Origin: Treponema sp.
GTDB lineage: Bacteria; Spirochaetota; Spirochaetia; Treponematales; Treponemataceae
NCBI GenBank assembly: GCA_024695475.1
Contig: JAILIC010000087.1
Location: forward strand, 29,223-93,222
Length of the DNA: 64,000 bases
Reading direction: 5' to 3'
Shown here: positions 1 to 7,601 of the stretch, piece after piece
Numbering within the stretch: position 1 is the stretch's first letter
Layout: every line of letters starts with the position of its first letter
The notes under the pieces: generated by a model
Databases searched by the model: none
Seen by the model: the letters and a program-made list of their open reading frames with translations, nothing else
What the model was told of the DNA's origin: nothing
Position numbers and translations under genes: made by a program

Positions 1-11
1 TACACTCGTGT

Positions 12-1364
12 ATGAATATTGCTTTTTATAGTACAAACTCCAATTATTTCAATGGCAACACGGTATCTTTATCAGTGTTGCCATCTTATCAAACACAATG
101 GGAAACACTCGTATCCCTCTATCCTGATGCACATTTTTTTGTGATTACACAATTGCCTGGTATGTTTTTACTTGATATTACTGGATGTCACTGTACCATG
201 CAAACCTCTGCTGTTAGTTACTATATTACCAAAAGTGATAGCGCAGATGCTATCGCTGATGAAATTGCAGCTTTAAAACCTGATATGGCAATAGCGGCAA
301 CTTTTTGGACTGCGCCTTTTGATTGGGCACCTCTCAAGGATTGTATGATAGGTGCGCTATTGCGACAAAAAGGTATTACGGTATTGTGTCATGATGTTGA
401 AAGTGCAGCCATTTGCTTTGATAAATATCGTACCCACCAGGTATTGGAAGCTATAGGTTGCAGGATGCCTAAAGCCGTATATGTACACCATGAGTTATTT
501 TGGTGTGAACGTGGTAAGCATGAAGTTCGCCATAATGTGTATAAGGAATATATTTTAGGCAAAATAAAACAACTGCATTATCCTGTTATCATAAAAGAAA
601 CTGTTGGATTGAGTTCCTATCGTATGGAAGTGGTGACTACGTATAAACAGGCGTATGCCTATTTATCGTCTGGCAAAAATACGAGTGATCACATTGTCGA
701 GGAGTATATTGCAGGGGAGCAGTTTGGTGTTGAAATTCATGGCACGCCAGGAAGATATACGGTGCTTCCACCTTTTCTTTTTTCGGTAAATAAGTATGGA
801 ATTACCAGTCCCAAGCAGAGTGTTAAGATTGGACCGATACATGCTGAGCGATATCATATTCACGAGTTAAATCGTATGCTTATTATGGTTGCTGAAAAAC
901 TACAGTTTTCGGGTATTGCCCAAGTTGATTTAGTGTTTAGTAATGGTTCATGGTATATTATTGAAATAAATCCTCGATTATCGGGTATGACTCAGACGTA
1001 TGCCTGTGCAGCAGACACTTCTATCCATGCGCTTTTGTTGTCGGCGGCAGGTGTTGACAGTCCTGGTACAAGAGCTACAAAGAATTTTCGTTTTGTTTGC
1101 AATTTCAAAATGCCAATTGTAACTGAAGAACAAATGCGACAATTGTTTGATTTATCATGTATTCTTTATGTGAGTCAGATACATAATAGTGCAGCAAAAC
1201 AGGAACGCGAAAAAGGTTATTGCGAAATAATATTTGGTGCGCGTGCTACTGCTAAGGAATTATTAGTGGATTTACAGACTATTGCTGATACCTTTCCCGC
1301 ATTGATCGAACCTGTTTTTTTTGAAAATGCCTCACATATGATTGATACCATTGCTGACTTGTAA
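12..1364 (+). CDS. ATP-grasp domain ligase, substrate unknown
   Basis: This 450-residue cytosolic protein has the ATP-grasp layout. A divergent N-terminal Rossmann-like part is followed by a nucleotide-binding part (about residues 140-260) containing HIVEEYIAGEQFGVEIHG, and a metal-binding segment with the typical E-x-N pair in YIIEINPRLSG. Such enzymes join a carboxylate to an amine or thiol through an acyl phosphate. The family is clear but the substrate cannot be read from sequence. The ATG is only 12 bases into the window, no Shine-Dalgarno is visible, and the frame stays open to the window edge, so the true start may lie upstream or the gene may overlap an upstream partner. It ends 112 bases before fabD, which has its own promoter. 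Confidence 0.75.
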   Translation: MNIAFYSTNSNYFNGNTVSLSVLPSYQTQWETLVSLYPDAHFFVITQLPGMFLLDITGCHCTMQTSAVSYYITKSDSADAIADEIAALKPDMAIAATFWTAPFDWAPLKDCMIGALLRQKGITVLCHDVESAAICFDKYRTHQVLEAIGCRMPKAVYVHHELFWCERGKHEVRHNVYKEYILGKIKQLHYPVIIKETVGLSSYRMEVVTTYKQAYAYLSSGKNTSDHIVEEYIAGEQFGVEIHGTPGRYTVLPPFLFSVNKYGITSPKQSVKIGPIHAERYHIHELNRMLIMVAEKLQFSGIAQVDLVFSNGSWYIIEINPRLSGMTQTYACAADTSIHALLLSAAGVDSPGTRATKNFRFVCNFKMPIVTEEQMRQLFDLSCILYVSQIHNSAAKQEREKGYCEIIFGARATAKELLVDLQTIADTFPALIEPVFFENASHMIDTIADL

Positions 1365-1382
1365 AATCTAGGGGGTACATAC

Positions 1383-1410
1383 TTGACAATTTTTGCCAGT
1401 GTGTTATCTT
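1383..1410 (+). promoter_or_regulatory. fabD operon promoter
   Basis: A perfect -35 TTGACA (1383-1388) is followed after 16 bases by TATCTT (1405-1410). Transcription would start near 1417, just upstream of the palindrome at 1431-1445 and about 60 bases before fabD. Confidence 0.6.
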
Positions 1411-1430
1411 ATATAAAAGAACTGACATTT

Positions 1431-1445
1431 TGACAAGTTTTGTCA
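1431..1445 (+). promoter_or_regulatory. palindrome, candidate fatty-acid operon operator
   Basis: A perfect inverted repeat, TGACAA-GTT-TTGTCA, lies 14-28 bases after the predicted transcription start of the fab operon. This is a good place for a repressor to block elongation. It is not an obvious match to the FapR or FabT consensus sequences I know, so the binding protein is unknown. Confidence 0.4.
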
Positions 1446-1476
1446 TTTATGTGATTGTACAGTAAAGAGGTTACAC

Positions 1477-2433
1477 ATGGCAAATAAATATGCTTTTTTG
1501 TTTCCGGGTCAGGGTGCTCAAGCTCCTGGCATGATGAAAGATGTTTGTGATACTTATGCAGAAGCACGAAAGGTTATAGATGCTGTTTCTGATATCACAG
1601 GACAGAATATTCCGGCATTATTGTGGGAAACTGAAAAGGATGTATTAAGTAGAAGTGATAATAGTCAGTTGGCTATTACTGCGGCTTCTTTGGCTGTTGT
1701 TGCAGCATTAAAAACCAAAGGAATTGAACCTTCTGCTGTTATGGGATTTTCTTTGGGTGAGTTTCCGGCTTTGCATTTAGCAGGCGTACTTTCTTTTGAA
1801 GATGTAATAAAAGTTGTACAGAAGCGTGGACAGATTATGCAGGCGGTCTGTGAGGATATAGCAAGAGAAAATGAAGGACATGCCCCTGGTATGGCAGCAG
1901 TTATTGGGTTGTCACCAGAAAAAGTGGTAGAGATTGCTAAGAGTTGTACCGGTGCTTACGCAGCTAATATGAATAGTGTACGTCAGACTGTTATTTCTGC
2001 AACCGCTGCTGGTTTAGATGAAGCGGAAGCAAAATGTAAGGAAGCTGGAGCCCGTCGTTTTGTACGTCTTGCAGTTGCGGGGCCATTCCATAGTCCTTTG
2101 ATGCAAAAAGCTGCTGATGGTTTTGAAAAAGCTATAGCAGATGTAGTATTTAATGATCCTGCTATTTCCTTGTTTAGCAATGTTACAGGTAAACAGGTTA
2201 CTACAGGAGCAGAAGCAAAGGCTTCCGCAGTCCTGCATTTAACTCATCCTGTTTTGTGGACAGATGAAGAAGCTGTTTTGGGAACCCTAATAACTAATGA
2301 TACCGCTAGTGACTGGAGAGTACTTGAACCTGGTCCAGGAAAGGTATTAAGTGGTTTGTGGCGTGATTGTGAGTTTGGCGAAAAGTGGGTAGCTACTCCA
2401 GTCAATACTGCTGATGGCATTGCATCGCTGTAA
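1477..2433 (+). CDS. fabD: Malonyl-CoA:ACP transacylase
   Basis: FabD moves malonyl groups from CoA to acyl carrier protein, supplying the extender unit for type II fatty acid synthesis in the cytosol. The N-terminal GQGAQ motif (11-15), the nucleophile elbow GFSLGE with Ser92 and the catalytic His205 in GPFHSP are all present. Most relatives have GHSLGE, so the Phe is a small deviation. The length (318 aa) is normal. The start is supported by AAAGAGG six bases upstream. It is the first gene of fabD-fabG-fabF-fabZ. No acpP, fabH or enoyl reductase gene is in this operon, so these must lie elsewhere. Confidence 0.92.
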   Translation: MANKYAFLFPGQGAQAPGMMKDVCDTYAEARKVIDAVSDITGQNIPALLWETEKDVLSRSDNSQLAITAASLAVVAALKTKGIEPSAVMGFSLGEFPALHLAGVLSFEDVIKVVQKRGQIMQAVCEDIARENEGHAPGMAAVIGLSPEKVVEIAKSCTGAYAANMNSVRQTVISATAAGLDEAEAKCKEAGARRFVRLAVAGPFHSPLMQKAADGFEKAIADVVFNDPAISLFSNVTGKQVTTGAEAKASAVLHLTHPVLWTDEEAVLGTLITNDTASDWRVLEPGPGKVLSGLWRDCEFGEKWVATPVNTADGIASL

Positions 2434-2456
2434 TAGAATATACGAGGTACATTGAT

Positions 2457-3203
2457 ATGAATATGTTAAAAGATAAAAAGGCTCTGGTAACAGGTTCTAG
2501 CCGCGGTATTGGTCGTGGTATTGTTGAAACATTTTTGTCAGAGGGTGCTGAAGTATGGGGAATGTGTACACACCCATCCGCTGCAAAAGCAGAACTTGAA
2601 GCTTTAGCTGCAGCTCATGGTACCGCATTTCATGAAATTTGTGCTGATGTTGGTAATGCTGAAGCATTGGCTCCGGTGGTAAAAGCTGCTCTTGCTGAGG
2701 CAGGCGGTTTTGATATTTTGGTAAATAATGCAGGTATTACAAAAGACGGCCTATCTTTCCGCATGAAGATGGAAGATTGGCAAAATGTCATTAACATAAA
2801 CTTGACCGGAGCATTTGTTATTACCCAGATAGTTTCCAATGATATGATTCATAAAAAACATGGTTCTATTATTAATATGGCAAGTATTTCTGGTGTTCAT
2901 GGTGAAGGTGGTCAGGTAAACTACTCTGCAAGTAAAGCAGGTCTTATTGGATATTCAAAAGCACTTGCTAAAGAAGTTGGTAGCCGAGGTGTAAGAGTTA
3001 ATGCAGTTGCACCAGGCTTTATTGATACTGATATGACCCGTGCCGTAGCACAGGAAATCAGAGATGGTTGGGTAAAGGCTATACCTTTGCGCCGTGCTGG
3101 TCAGGTTCAGGATGTTGCAAATACTGTTTTATTTCTTGCAAGTGATTTGTCAACCTATATTACAGGCCAGGTACTTGGCGTAGATGGCGGTCTTGGCGCA
3201 TAA
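2457..3203 (+). CDS. fabG: 3-oxoacyl-ACP reductase
   Basis: FabG is the NADPH-dependent short-chain dehydrogenase that reduces 3-oxoacyl-ACP to 3-hydroxyacyl-ACP. The cofactor loop TGSSRGIG (12-19), NNAG (90-93) and the catalytic Ser143, Tyr156 and Lys160 (YSASK) are intact, and the 248-residue length is typical. GAGG at 2444-2447 lies nine bases before the ATG at 2457 and favours it over the second ATG at 2463. It lies 23 bases after fabD in the fab operon. Confidence 0.92.
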   Translation: MNMLKDKKALVTGSSRGIGRGIVETFLSEGAEVWGMCTHPSAAKAELEALAAAHGTAFHEICADVGNAEALAPVVKAALAEAGGFDILVNNAGITKDGLSFRMKMEDWQNVININLTGAFVITQIVSNDMIHKKHGSIINMASISGVHGEGGQVNYSASKAGLIGYSKALAKEVGSRGVRVNAVAPGFIDTDMTRAVAQEIRDGWVKAIPLRRAGQVQDVANTVLFLASDLSTYITGQVLGVDGGLGA

Positions 3204-3226
3204 CGGAACTAAAGGAGTAAACTATA

Positions 3227-4486
3227 ATGGATAAAAGAAGAGTTGTTATTACAGGTATGGGAGCTATCACTCCTCTCGGCAACACTGTTGAAGAAACTTG
3301 GGCTGCTGCAAAAGCCGGTAAAAGTGGTATTACACTTATCGACCGCTTTGATACAACAAACTTTGCAGTAAAATATGGTGCACAGGTTAAAGACTTCCAA
3401 GTTGATAAGTATATGGATCCAAAAGCAGCTCGTAAGATGGCTTTGTTTACAAAATATGCAGTTGCAGCTACAAAAATGGCTTTGGAAGATGCCAACTTGC
3501 TTGGTAATACCGAAGTTCTTGAAGATACTGCATTGATGTTAGGTGTTGGTATCGGTGGATTTGAAGTAACAGAAGACAGTTGTATTAAATACTATAATTC
3601 TGAGTATAAACGTATGCCTCCGATGACCATCCCTGAGTTGATTCCTAACGAGGCTGCAGGAAACATCTGTATGGAATTTGGTATTCATGGTCAGGCTCAT
3701 ACACAGTCAACAGCCTGTGCTTCAAGTACAGATGCTCTTGGCGATGCAATGGATATGATCCGCTGCGGACGTGCGGATGTAGTTATCAGTGGTGGTGCTG
3801 AAAGTACCATGAACGGATATGCTGTCCTTGGTTTTGAAATGTTACAAGCTCTTTCAACAGGTTGGGCTGACAATCCTCAAAAAGCAAGCCGTCCATTTGA
3901 TAAAAAGCGTGATGGCTTTGTTATGGGTGAAGGTGCTGGTATTTTAGTGTTGGAAGAGTTAGAACATGCAAAAGCACGTGGTGCTCATATTTATGCTGAA
4001 TTGGCAGGTTATGGTGGCTCAAGTGATGGATACCATCTGACTGCACCTAATCCAGACGGTATTATTGGCGCAAAAGCAATGACCCGTGCTATGAAAGATG
4101 CAGGTATTACTCCTGCTGATGTACAATACTACAATGCACATGGTACATCTACACATCTCAATGATAGTGGTGAAACACAAATGCTCAAGATTGCCTTTGG
4201 TGAAGAACAGGCTCATAAGTTGCACATTTCTTCAACAAAGAGTATGACAGGACACTGTCTTGGTGCTACAGGTGGTATTGAAGCTATCATGTGTGTTAAA
4301 GCTATCAATGACAGCTTTATTCCTCCTACAATCAATCTTGATGAACCTGATATTGAAGGTGGTTGTGACTTGGATTATACTCCAAATGTAGGTGTTGCTT
4401 GTAACGTAGATTGCGCTATGAGTGCAACTTTTGGTTTTGGTGGCCATAACGGTATTATCGTTATCAAGAAGTATAAGGAGGCGTAA
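3227..4486 (+). CDS. fabF: 3-oxoacyl-ACP synthase II
   Basis: This is the condensing enzyme that elongates acyl-ACP with malonyl-ACP. The thiolase-fold Cys-His-His triad is present: Cys164 in STACASS, His305 in NAHGTST and His343 in KSMTGHCLGATGG. Two histidines identify the FabF/FabB group rather than FabH, and the 419-residue length and the early GMGAITPLG motif favour FabF. An AAAGGAG ribosome site precedes the ATG. It is the third gene of the operon and its stop is four bases before fabZ. Confidence 0.92.
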   Translation: MDKRRVVITGMGAITPLGNTVEETWAAAKAGKSGITLIDRFDTTNFAVKYGAQVKDFQVDKYMDPKAARKMALFTKYAVAATKMALEDANLLGNTEVLEDTALMLGVGIGGFEVTEDSCIKYYNSEYKRMPPMTIPELIPNEAAGNICMEFGIHGQAHTQSTACASSTDALGDAMDMIRCGRADVVISGGAESTMNGYAVLGFEMLQALSTGWADNPQKASRPFDKKRDGFVMGEGAGILVLEELEHAKARGAHIYAELAGYGGSSDGYHLTAPNPDGIIGAKAMTRAMKDAGITPADVQYYNAHGTSTHLNDSGETQMLKIAFGEEQAHKLHISSTKSMTGHCLGATGGIEAIMCVKAINDSFIPPTINLDEPDIEGGCDLDYTPNVGVACNVDCAMSATFGFGGHNGIIVIKKYKEA

Positions 4487-4490
4487 CCAC

Positions 4491-4931
4491 ATGGCTGTTA
4501 CGACTGATATCGAATCTTTGCTCCCTCATCGTAGTCCATTTTTGTTTGTAGACGAAATTGTCAGTTGCGATGAAAAGGGAAGTATTTGTACCCGTACCTT
4601 TACTGAAAATGATTTTTTCTTTAAGGGGCATTTTCCTCAGTACCCAGTAGTACCAGGGGTAATCCTTATTGAAACGATGGCTCAGGGTGGTGGTGCTGCA
4701 TTGAGCTATCAAAAAACATTTAAGGAAGGCAGTTTATTCTTCCTTGCAACTGTTGATAAGGTAAAATTCCGCCATCAGGTACGTCCTGGTGATACGGTCC
4801 GTATGGAAGTAACTAACCTGCGCGTTAGTCCAAGCATGGTAAAACAGGCTGGTAAGGCATATGTAGGCGAAACACTTTGTGCAGAGGCTGAATGGATGTG
4901 CCTTGTTGGTAATGCAGATAACGTAAAATAA
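4491..4931 (+). CDS. fabZ: 3-hydroxyacyl-ACP dehydratase FabZ
   Basis: FabZ dehydrates 3-hydroxyacyl-ACP to trans-2-enoyl-ACP. The hot-dog fold signature is clear: LLPHRSPFLFVDEI near the N-terminus, His47 in GHFPQYPVVPG and Glu61 in ETMAQ are the catalytic pair. I take the ATG at 4491 because AAGGAGG (4475-4481) sits nine bases ahead. The reading frame extends upstream inside fabF, but that extension is not part of the family. The protein has 146 residues, a normal length. It is the last gene of the fab operon and is followed by a strong terminator. Confidence 0.92.
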   Translation: MAVTTDIESLLPHRSPFLFVDEIVSCDEKGSICTRTFTENDFFFKGHFPQYPVVPGVILIETMAQGGGAALSYQKTFKEGSLFFLATVDKVKFRHQVRPGDTVRMEVTNLRVSPSMVKQAGKAYVGETLCAEAEWMCLVGNADNVK

Positions 4932-4960
4932 AGAATTTTATAATACGCTATAGACAAACA

Positions 4961-5009
4961 AAGGCTGTCCCATAGTTGGAAGATTTCAACTGTAGGACAG
5001 CTTTTTTTG
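4961..5009 (+). terminator. Rho-independent terminator of the fab operon
   Basis: GCTGTCC (4964-4970) pairs with GGACAGC (4995-5001), with an inner AGTTG/CAACT helix, followed by a run of seven T. Confidence 0.85.
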
Positions 5010-5055
5010 TGTCTATGTTTTTATATCAGATAGGGTATAACTATACAGTTTGATT

Positions 5056-5083
5056 ATGGTACTATACCTGAACGGGGTACCAT
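5056..5083 (+). repeat. inverted repeat in the leader of the SH3 protein gene
   Basis: ATGGTAC (5056-5062) and GTACCAT (5077-5083) can form a seven-base-pair hairpin just before the AAAAGGAAA ribosome site of the gene starting at 5101. It could be an operator or a translational control hairpin, and I cannot tell which. Confidence 0.35.
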
Positions 5084-5100
5084 CTAAAAAGGAAACTAAA

Positions 5101-5778
5101 ATGAAACAATTTATACTATTCATTACGATGATGATTGTACTGGCTACAGTACACGCACAGACAACGACGCGGAGTGCATTTATAGACGGATTTGACAAGA
5201 GCAAATACAAGGAACTTACAGTAAGCGACGAGGCTCAGTTTTCTTACTTTTATAATGATGAAGCAGAGTTAAAAAGATTTGATGGAGTATGCGTCAAAAT
5301 TAAGGCTCATATTATTTTTAAGAGTGTTATTGCAGAACAGGTCGGTGGCATAATTTGTTTTTTTGATGGGGAGGAGATGAGTGGCTGGCTTTATCCCCTT
5401 GATCTTCCTAAAGAAATGCCTTTGTTTACATCGCTTGAAGTGTATTATCATTACAAAGCAAATTATGAAGATGGCATACTAGCGTTACAAATTGACGGTT
5501 GGAAAGTACTTGATGATATCCGCTTTGTAGGACAAAGATACAAGGCTACTGATACACTTAAAGTCCGCGAATATCCGACACTTTTGGCAACGCAGATAGG
5601 CAGACTTTCTAAGCATGAACTTGTTACTATTATCGAAATTGGTGATAAGGCTACAATTGATGATATTGAATCTGCCTGGGTAAAAATCCGTACTGCTGAC
5701 AACAAAGAGGGATGGTGCTTTGCAGGGTATCTTACCGATGGAGAAGAGTACCATGAAAAGCCGTGGACAAGCAAATAG
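5101..5778 (+). CDS. Secreted SH3-type protein
   Basis: This 225-residue protein begins with a signal peptide of about 20 residues (MKQFILFITMMIVLATVHAQ), so it is exported. The ATG at 5101 is chosen because the signal peptide starts there and AAAAGGAAA precedes it. The C-terminal part (about residues 150-220) resembles a bacterial SH3 domain: a KVREYPTL...LVTIIEIG stretch ending in the conserved W-x-K-I and GWCFAGYLTD. The whole protein, from GFDKSKYKE on, is paralogous to the C-terminal half of the FGE-like protein ending at 39761. The function is unknown; bacterial SH3 domains often bind peptidoglycan. A decayed copy of part of this gene follows it. Confidence 0.7.
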   Translation: MKQFILFITMMIVLATVHAQTTTRSAFIDGFDKSKYKELTVSDEAQFSYFYNDEAELKRFDGVCVKIKAHIIFKSVIAEQVGGIICFFDGEEMSGWLYPLDLPKEMPLFTSLEVYYHYKANYEDGILALQIDGWKVLDDIRFVGQRYKATDTLKVREYPTLLATQIGRLSKHELVTIIEIGDKATIDDIESAWVKIRTADNKEGWCFAGYLTDGEEYHEKPWTSK

Positions 5779-5801
5779 AGAGTCCACTTAAAATGTAAAA
5801 G

Positions 5802-5862
5802 ACTTGATATCTGCTTTGTAGGACAAAGATACAAGGCTACAATCGATGATATTGAATCTGCC
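5802..5862 (+). pseudogene. Partial, internally deleted copy of the SH3 gene
   Basis: This 61-base stretch matches two separate parts of the gene just upstream. Its left half matches about 5508-5549 (with GAT missing once) and its right half matches about 5647-5678. The two halves meet at AAGGCTAC, which occurs in the intact gene at 5542-5549 and again at 5647-5654. It therefore looks like a tandem copy that lost the intervening 105 bases by recombination between these 8-base repeats. It has no start, signal peptide or stop of its own. Confidence 0.65.
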
Positions 5863-5960
5863 CAGACTCCCTGGGGCTCCTTACCCCGAGTCACACACAT
5901 CGCTGCCCCAGCATCACACACATCGCTGCCCCAGCCCCCATGGGCGACTTGCCTCTGGTA
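5863..5960. repeat. GC-rich tract with tandem 22-bp repeat
   Basis: The 360-base gap between the SH3 gene and the NCS2 permease holds the decayed copy, then this tract, then a promoter. TCACACACATCGCTGCCCCA followed by GC occurs at 5891-5912 and again, one base later, at 5914-5935. The surrounding sequence (CCCTGGGGCTCC, CCCCCATGGGCG) is much richer in G and C than anything nearby. I see no gene in it. It may be a remnant of a dispersed repeat or of transferred DNA. Confidence 0.55.
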
Positions 5961-6045
5961 TAATCAATTTTTTTGGACTCGATAACAGAGACCTCCGATC
6001 CTCCTACTAAAACCTAAAAAAAAATCAGTAAAGCTAAAATAAAGT

Positions 6046-6074
6046 TTGCAGATTGGAAAGAGTTGATTTATAAT
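6046..6074 (+). promoter_or_regulatory. Promoter of the NCS2 permease gene
   Basis: TTGCAG (6046-6051), a 17-base spacer and a perfect TATAAT (6069-6074), with an A-rich run upstream. The leader is about 58 bases with a strong AAGGAGGAAG ribosome site. I found no purine-riboswitch-like structure in it. Confidence 0.7.
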
Positions 6075-6138
6075 TAAAACGTACGAGAGAGTTTTGCACG
6101 GTTACTTTTATTGTTCTAAGTAAAAAAAAGGAGGAAGA

Positions 6139-7476
6139 ATGAAAACTGAGAACAAAAATGTTTCTGTTAGCATGGAAAATATCTACCAGCTTGATGGTAG
6201 GGTTCCTCTAGCTAAAGCTATTCCTTTTGGTTTGCAACATGTACTTGCAATGTTTGTATCAAATGTTGTTCCTATCATCATTGTTGCAGGTATTGGCAAC
6301 TTAGATGTATCAATTAAAACCATACTTATTCAAAACTGTATGATTGTTGCTGGTATTGGTACATTGGTACAGTTGTATCCTGTATGGCGTGTTGGTTCTG
6401 GTGTACCTATTGTTATGGGTGTAAGCTTTACATTTGTTGCAATTGATGGATACATCTGTTCCAAATACGGCTATGGTGGTGTCATGGGCGCTGTAATCAT
6501 CGGCGGTCTGTTTGAAGGTGTATTGGGATTGCTTGCAAAATACTGGCGTAAGTGGATTTCTCCTATTGTATCTTCATGTGTTGTAACAGCAATCGGTTTT
6601 TCATTGTTGACTGTTGGTGCTTCAAGTTTTGGTGGTGGAGTCGGTGCTGCTGATTTTGGCTCTGCTCAGAATTTGATTTTGGGCTCAGTTACCTTGGTAA
6701 CTTTGCTTGTTGTTATGGTATTTGCAAAAGGCTATATCAAACGTCTTGCTGTATTGTTTGGTCTTATTGTTGGATATATTGTTGCTTTGTGCATGGGCAA
6801 AGTTAATTTTTCAGCCTTCCAGGACATTGCAATTATTTCTGTTCCTCATTTGCTGCCAATAAAACCAATCTTTAATCTTAATGCTATTATAGCTGTTGCT
6901 TTGGTATACCTTGTTTCTGCAACAGAGACAATCGGTGATACCACAGCTTGCTGCGATATGGGATTGGGCCGTGCTCCAACTGATAAAGAGATCTCTGGTA
7001 GTCTTGCTTGTGATGGTTTGTGCAGTTCTGTCTCTGGTATTTTTGGCTGTATGTCAATTACTTCTTTTAGCCAGAATGTCGGATTGGTTGCTATGACTAA
7101 GGTTGTAAACCGCTTTACTATTGCAACGGGAGCAGTCGCAATGATTGTTGCAGGTTTGTTCCCACCTGTTGGTGCTTTCTTCTGCACATTGCCAGATGCT
7201 GTTCTCGGTGGCTGTACTGTCATCATGTTTGGACAGATTATCGTATCAGGTATGGATATGATTAAAAAGTGTGGTTTGACAGAACGCAATATGTTGATTA
7301 TTGCTTTGTCTTTGTCACTCGGTCTTGGTTTTACCATGGTACCAGGTATGTTCTCTGTATTCCCAAAACTCGTTGGTGAAGAATTGCAGAACAACTGTGT
7401 TGCTGTAGTCTTTATTATTTCACTCATTTTGGATTTGTTGTTGCCAAAAGACAAAGAAGGTGCTCCTGCTCTGTAA
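6139..7476 (+). CDS. NCS2 family nucleobase permease (xanthine/uracil type)
   Basis: This 445-residue inner-membrane protein has the NCS2 layout of about 14 hydrophobic segments. QHVLAMF sits in the first membrane helix, the substrate-site acidic motif is in SATETIGDTTA, and the family signature is SFSQNVGLVAMTK. NCS2 proteins import purines or pyrimidines with protons or sodium. QNVGLVAMT fits the xanthine/urate branch rather better than UraA, but I would not fix the substrate. It is a single-gene unit with its own promoter and terminator. Confidence 0.88.
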   Translation: MKTENKNVSVSMENIYQLDGRVPLAKAIPFGLQHVLAMFVSNVVPIIIVAGIGNLDVSIKTILIQNCMIVAGIGTLVQLYPVWRVGSGVPIVMGVSFTFVAIDGYICSKYGYGGVMGAVIIGGLFEGVLGLLAKYWRKWISPIVSSCVVTAIGFSLLTVGASSFGGGVGAADFGSAQNLILGSVTLVTLLVVMVFAKGYIKRLAVLFGLIVGYIVALCMGKVNFSAFQDIAIISVPHLLPIKPIFNLNAIIAVALVYLVSATETIGDTTACCDMGLGRAPTDKEISGSLACDGLCSSVSGIFGCMSITSFSQNVGLVAMTKVVNRFTIATGAVAMIVAGLFPPVGAFFCTLPDAVLGGCTVIMFGQIIVSGMDMIKKCGLTERNMLIIALSLSLGLGFTMVPGMFSVFPKLVGEELQNNCVAVVFIISLILDLLLPKDKEGAPAL

Positions 7477-7503
7477 GGAATACCTGTTCGTAAAATGATT
7501 TCG

Positions 7504-7540
7504 ATGCCATCAACAATAGAGTGTTGGTGGCATTTTTTTT
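7504..7540 (+). terminator. Terminator after the NCS2 permease
   Basis: ATGCCATCAACA (7504-7515) pairs with TGTTGGTGGCAT (7522-7533), a 12-bp stem with one G-U pair, followed by eight T. Confidence 0.9.
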
Positions 7541-7589
7541 GCTATTCTTGATATACTCTTTTATTGTGGAAACAAGACTGCTATCGTGA

Positions 7590-7595
7590 TATACT
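7590..7595 (+). promoter_or_regulatory. -10 element of a leaderless promoter
   Basis: TATACT ends exactly six bases before the ATG at 7602, so transcription should begin at or next to the start codon. No Shine-Dalgarno is present. A weak TTGTGG lies 20 bases upstream. Confidence 0.5.
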
Positions 7596-7601
7596 TTTTA
7601 T

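Noticed and set aside
5463..5921. A 152-codon minus-strand frame with an internal repeat (ADSISSIVALYLCPTK)
   Set aside because: It is antisense to the SH3 gene, and its repeat simply reflects the duplicated DNA fragment.
5891..5935. Possible CRISPR-like repeat
   Set aside because: Only two copies separated by one base, with no spacers and no cas genes in the window.
6000..6138. Possible purine riboswitch before the NCS2 permease
   Set aside because: The leader after the predicted start of transcription is about 58 bases and shows no three-helix purine aptamer pattern.
6846..7454. A 202-codon minus-strand frame opposite the NCS2 permease
   Set aside because: It is antisense to a well-supported membrane protein; its composition mirrors the permease codons and it has no ribosome site or recognisable domain.
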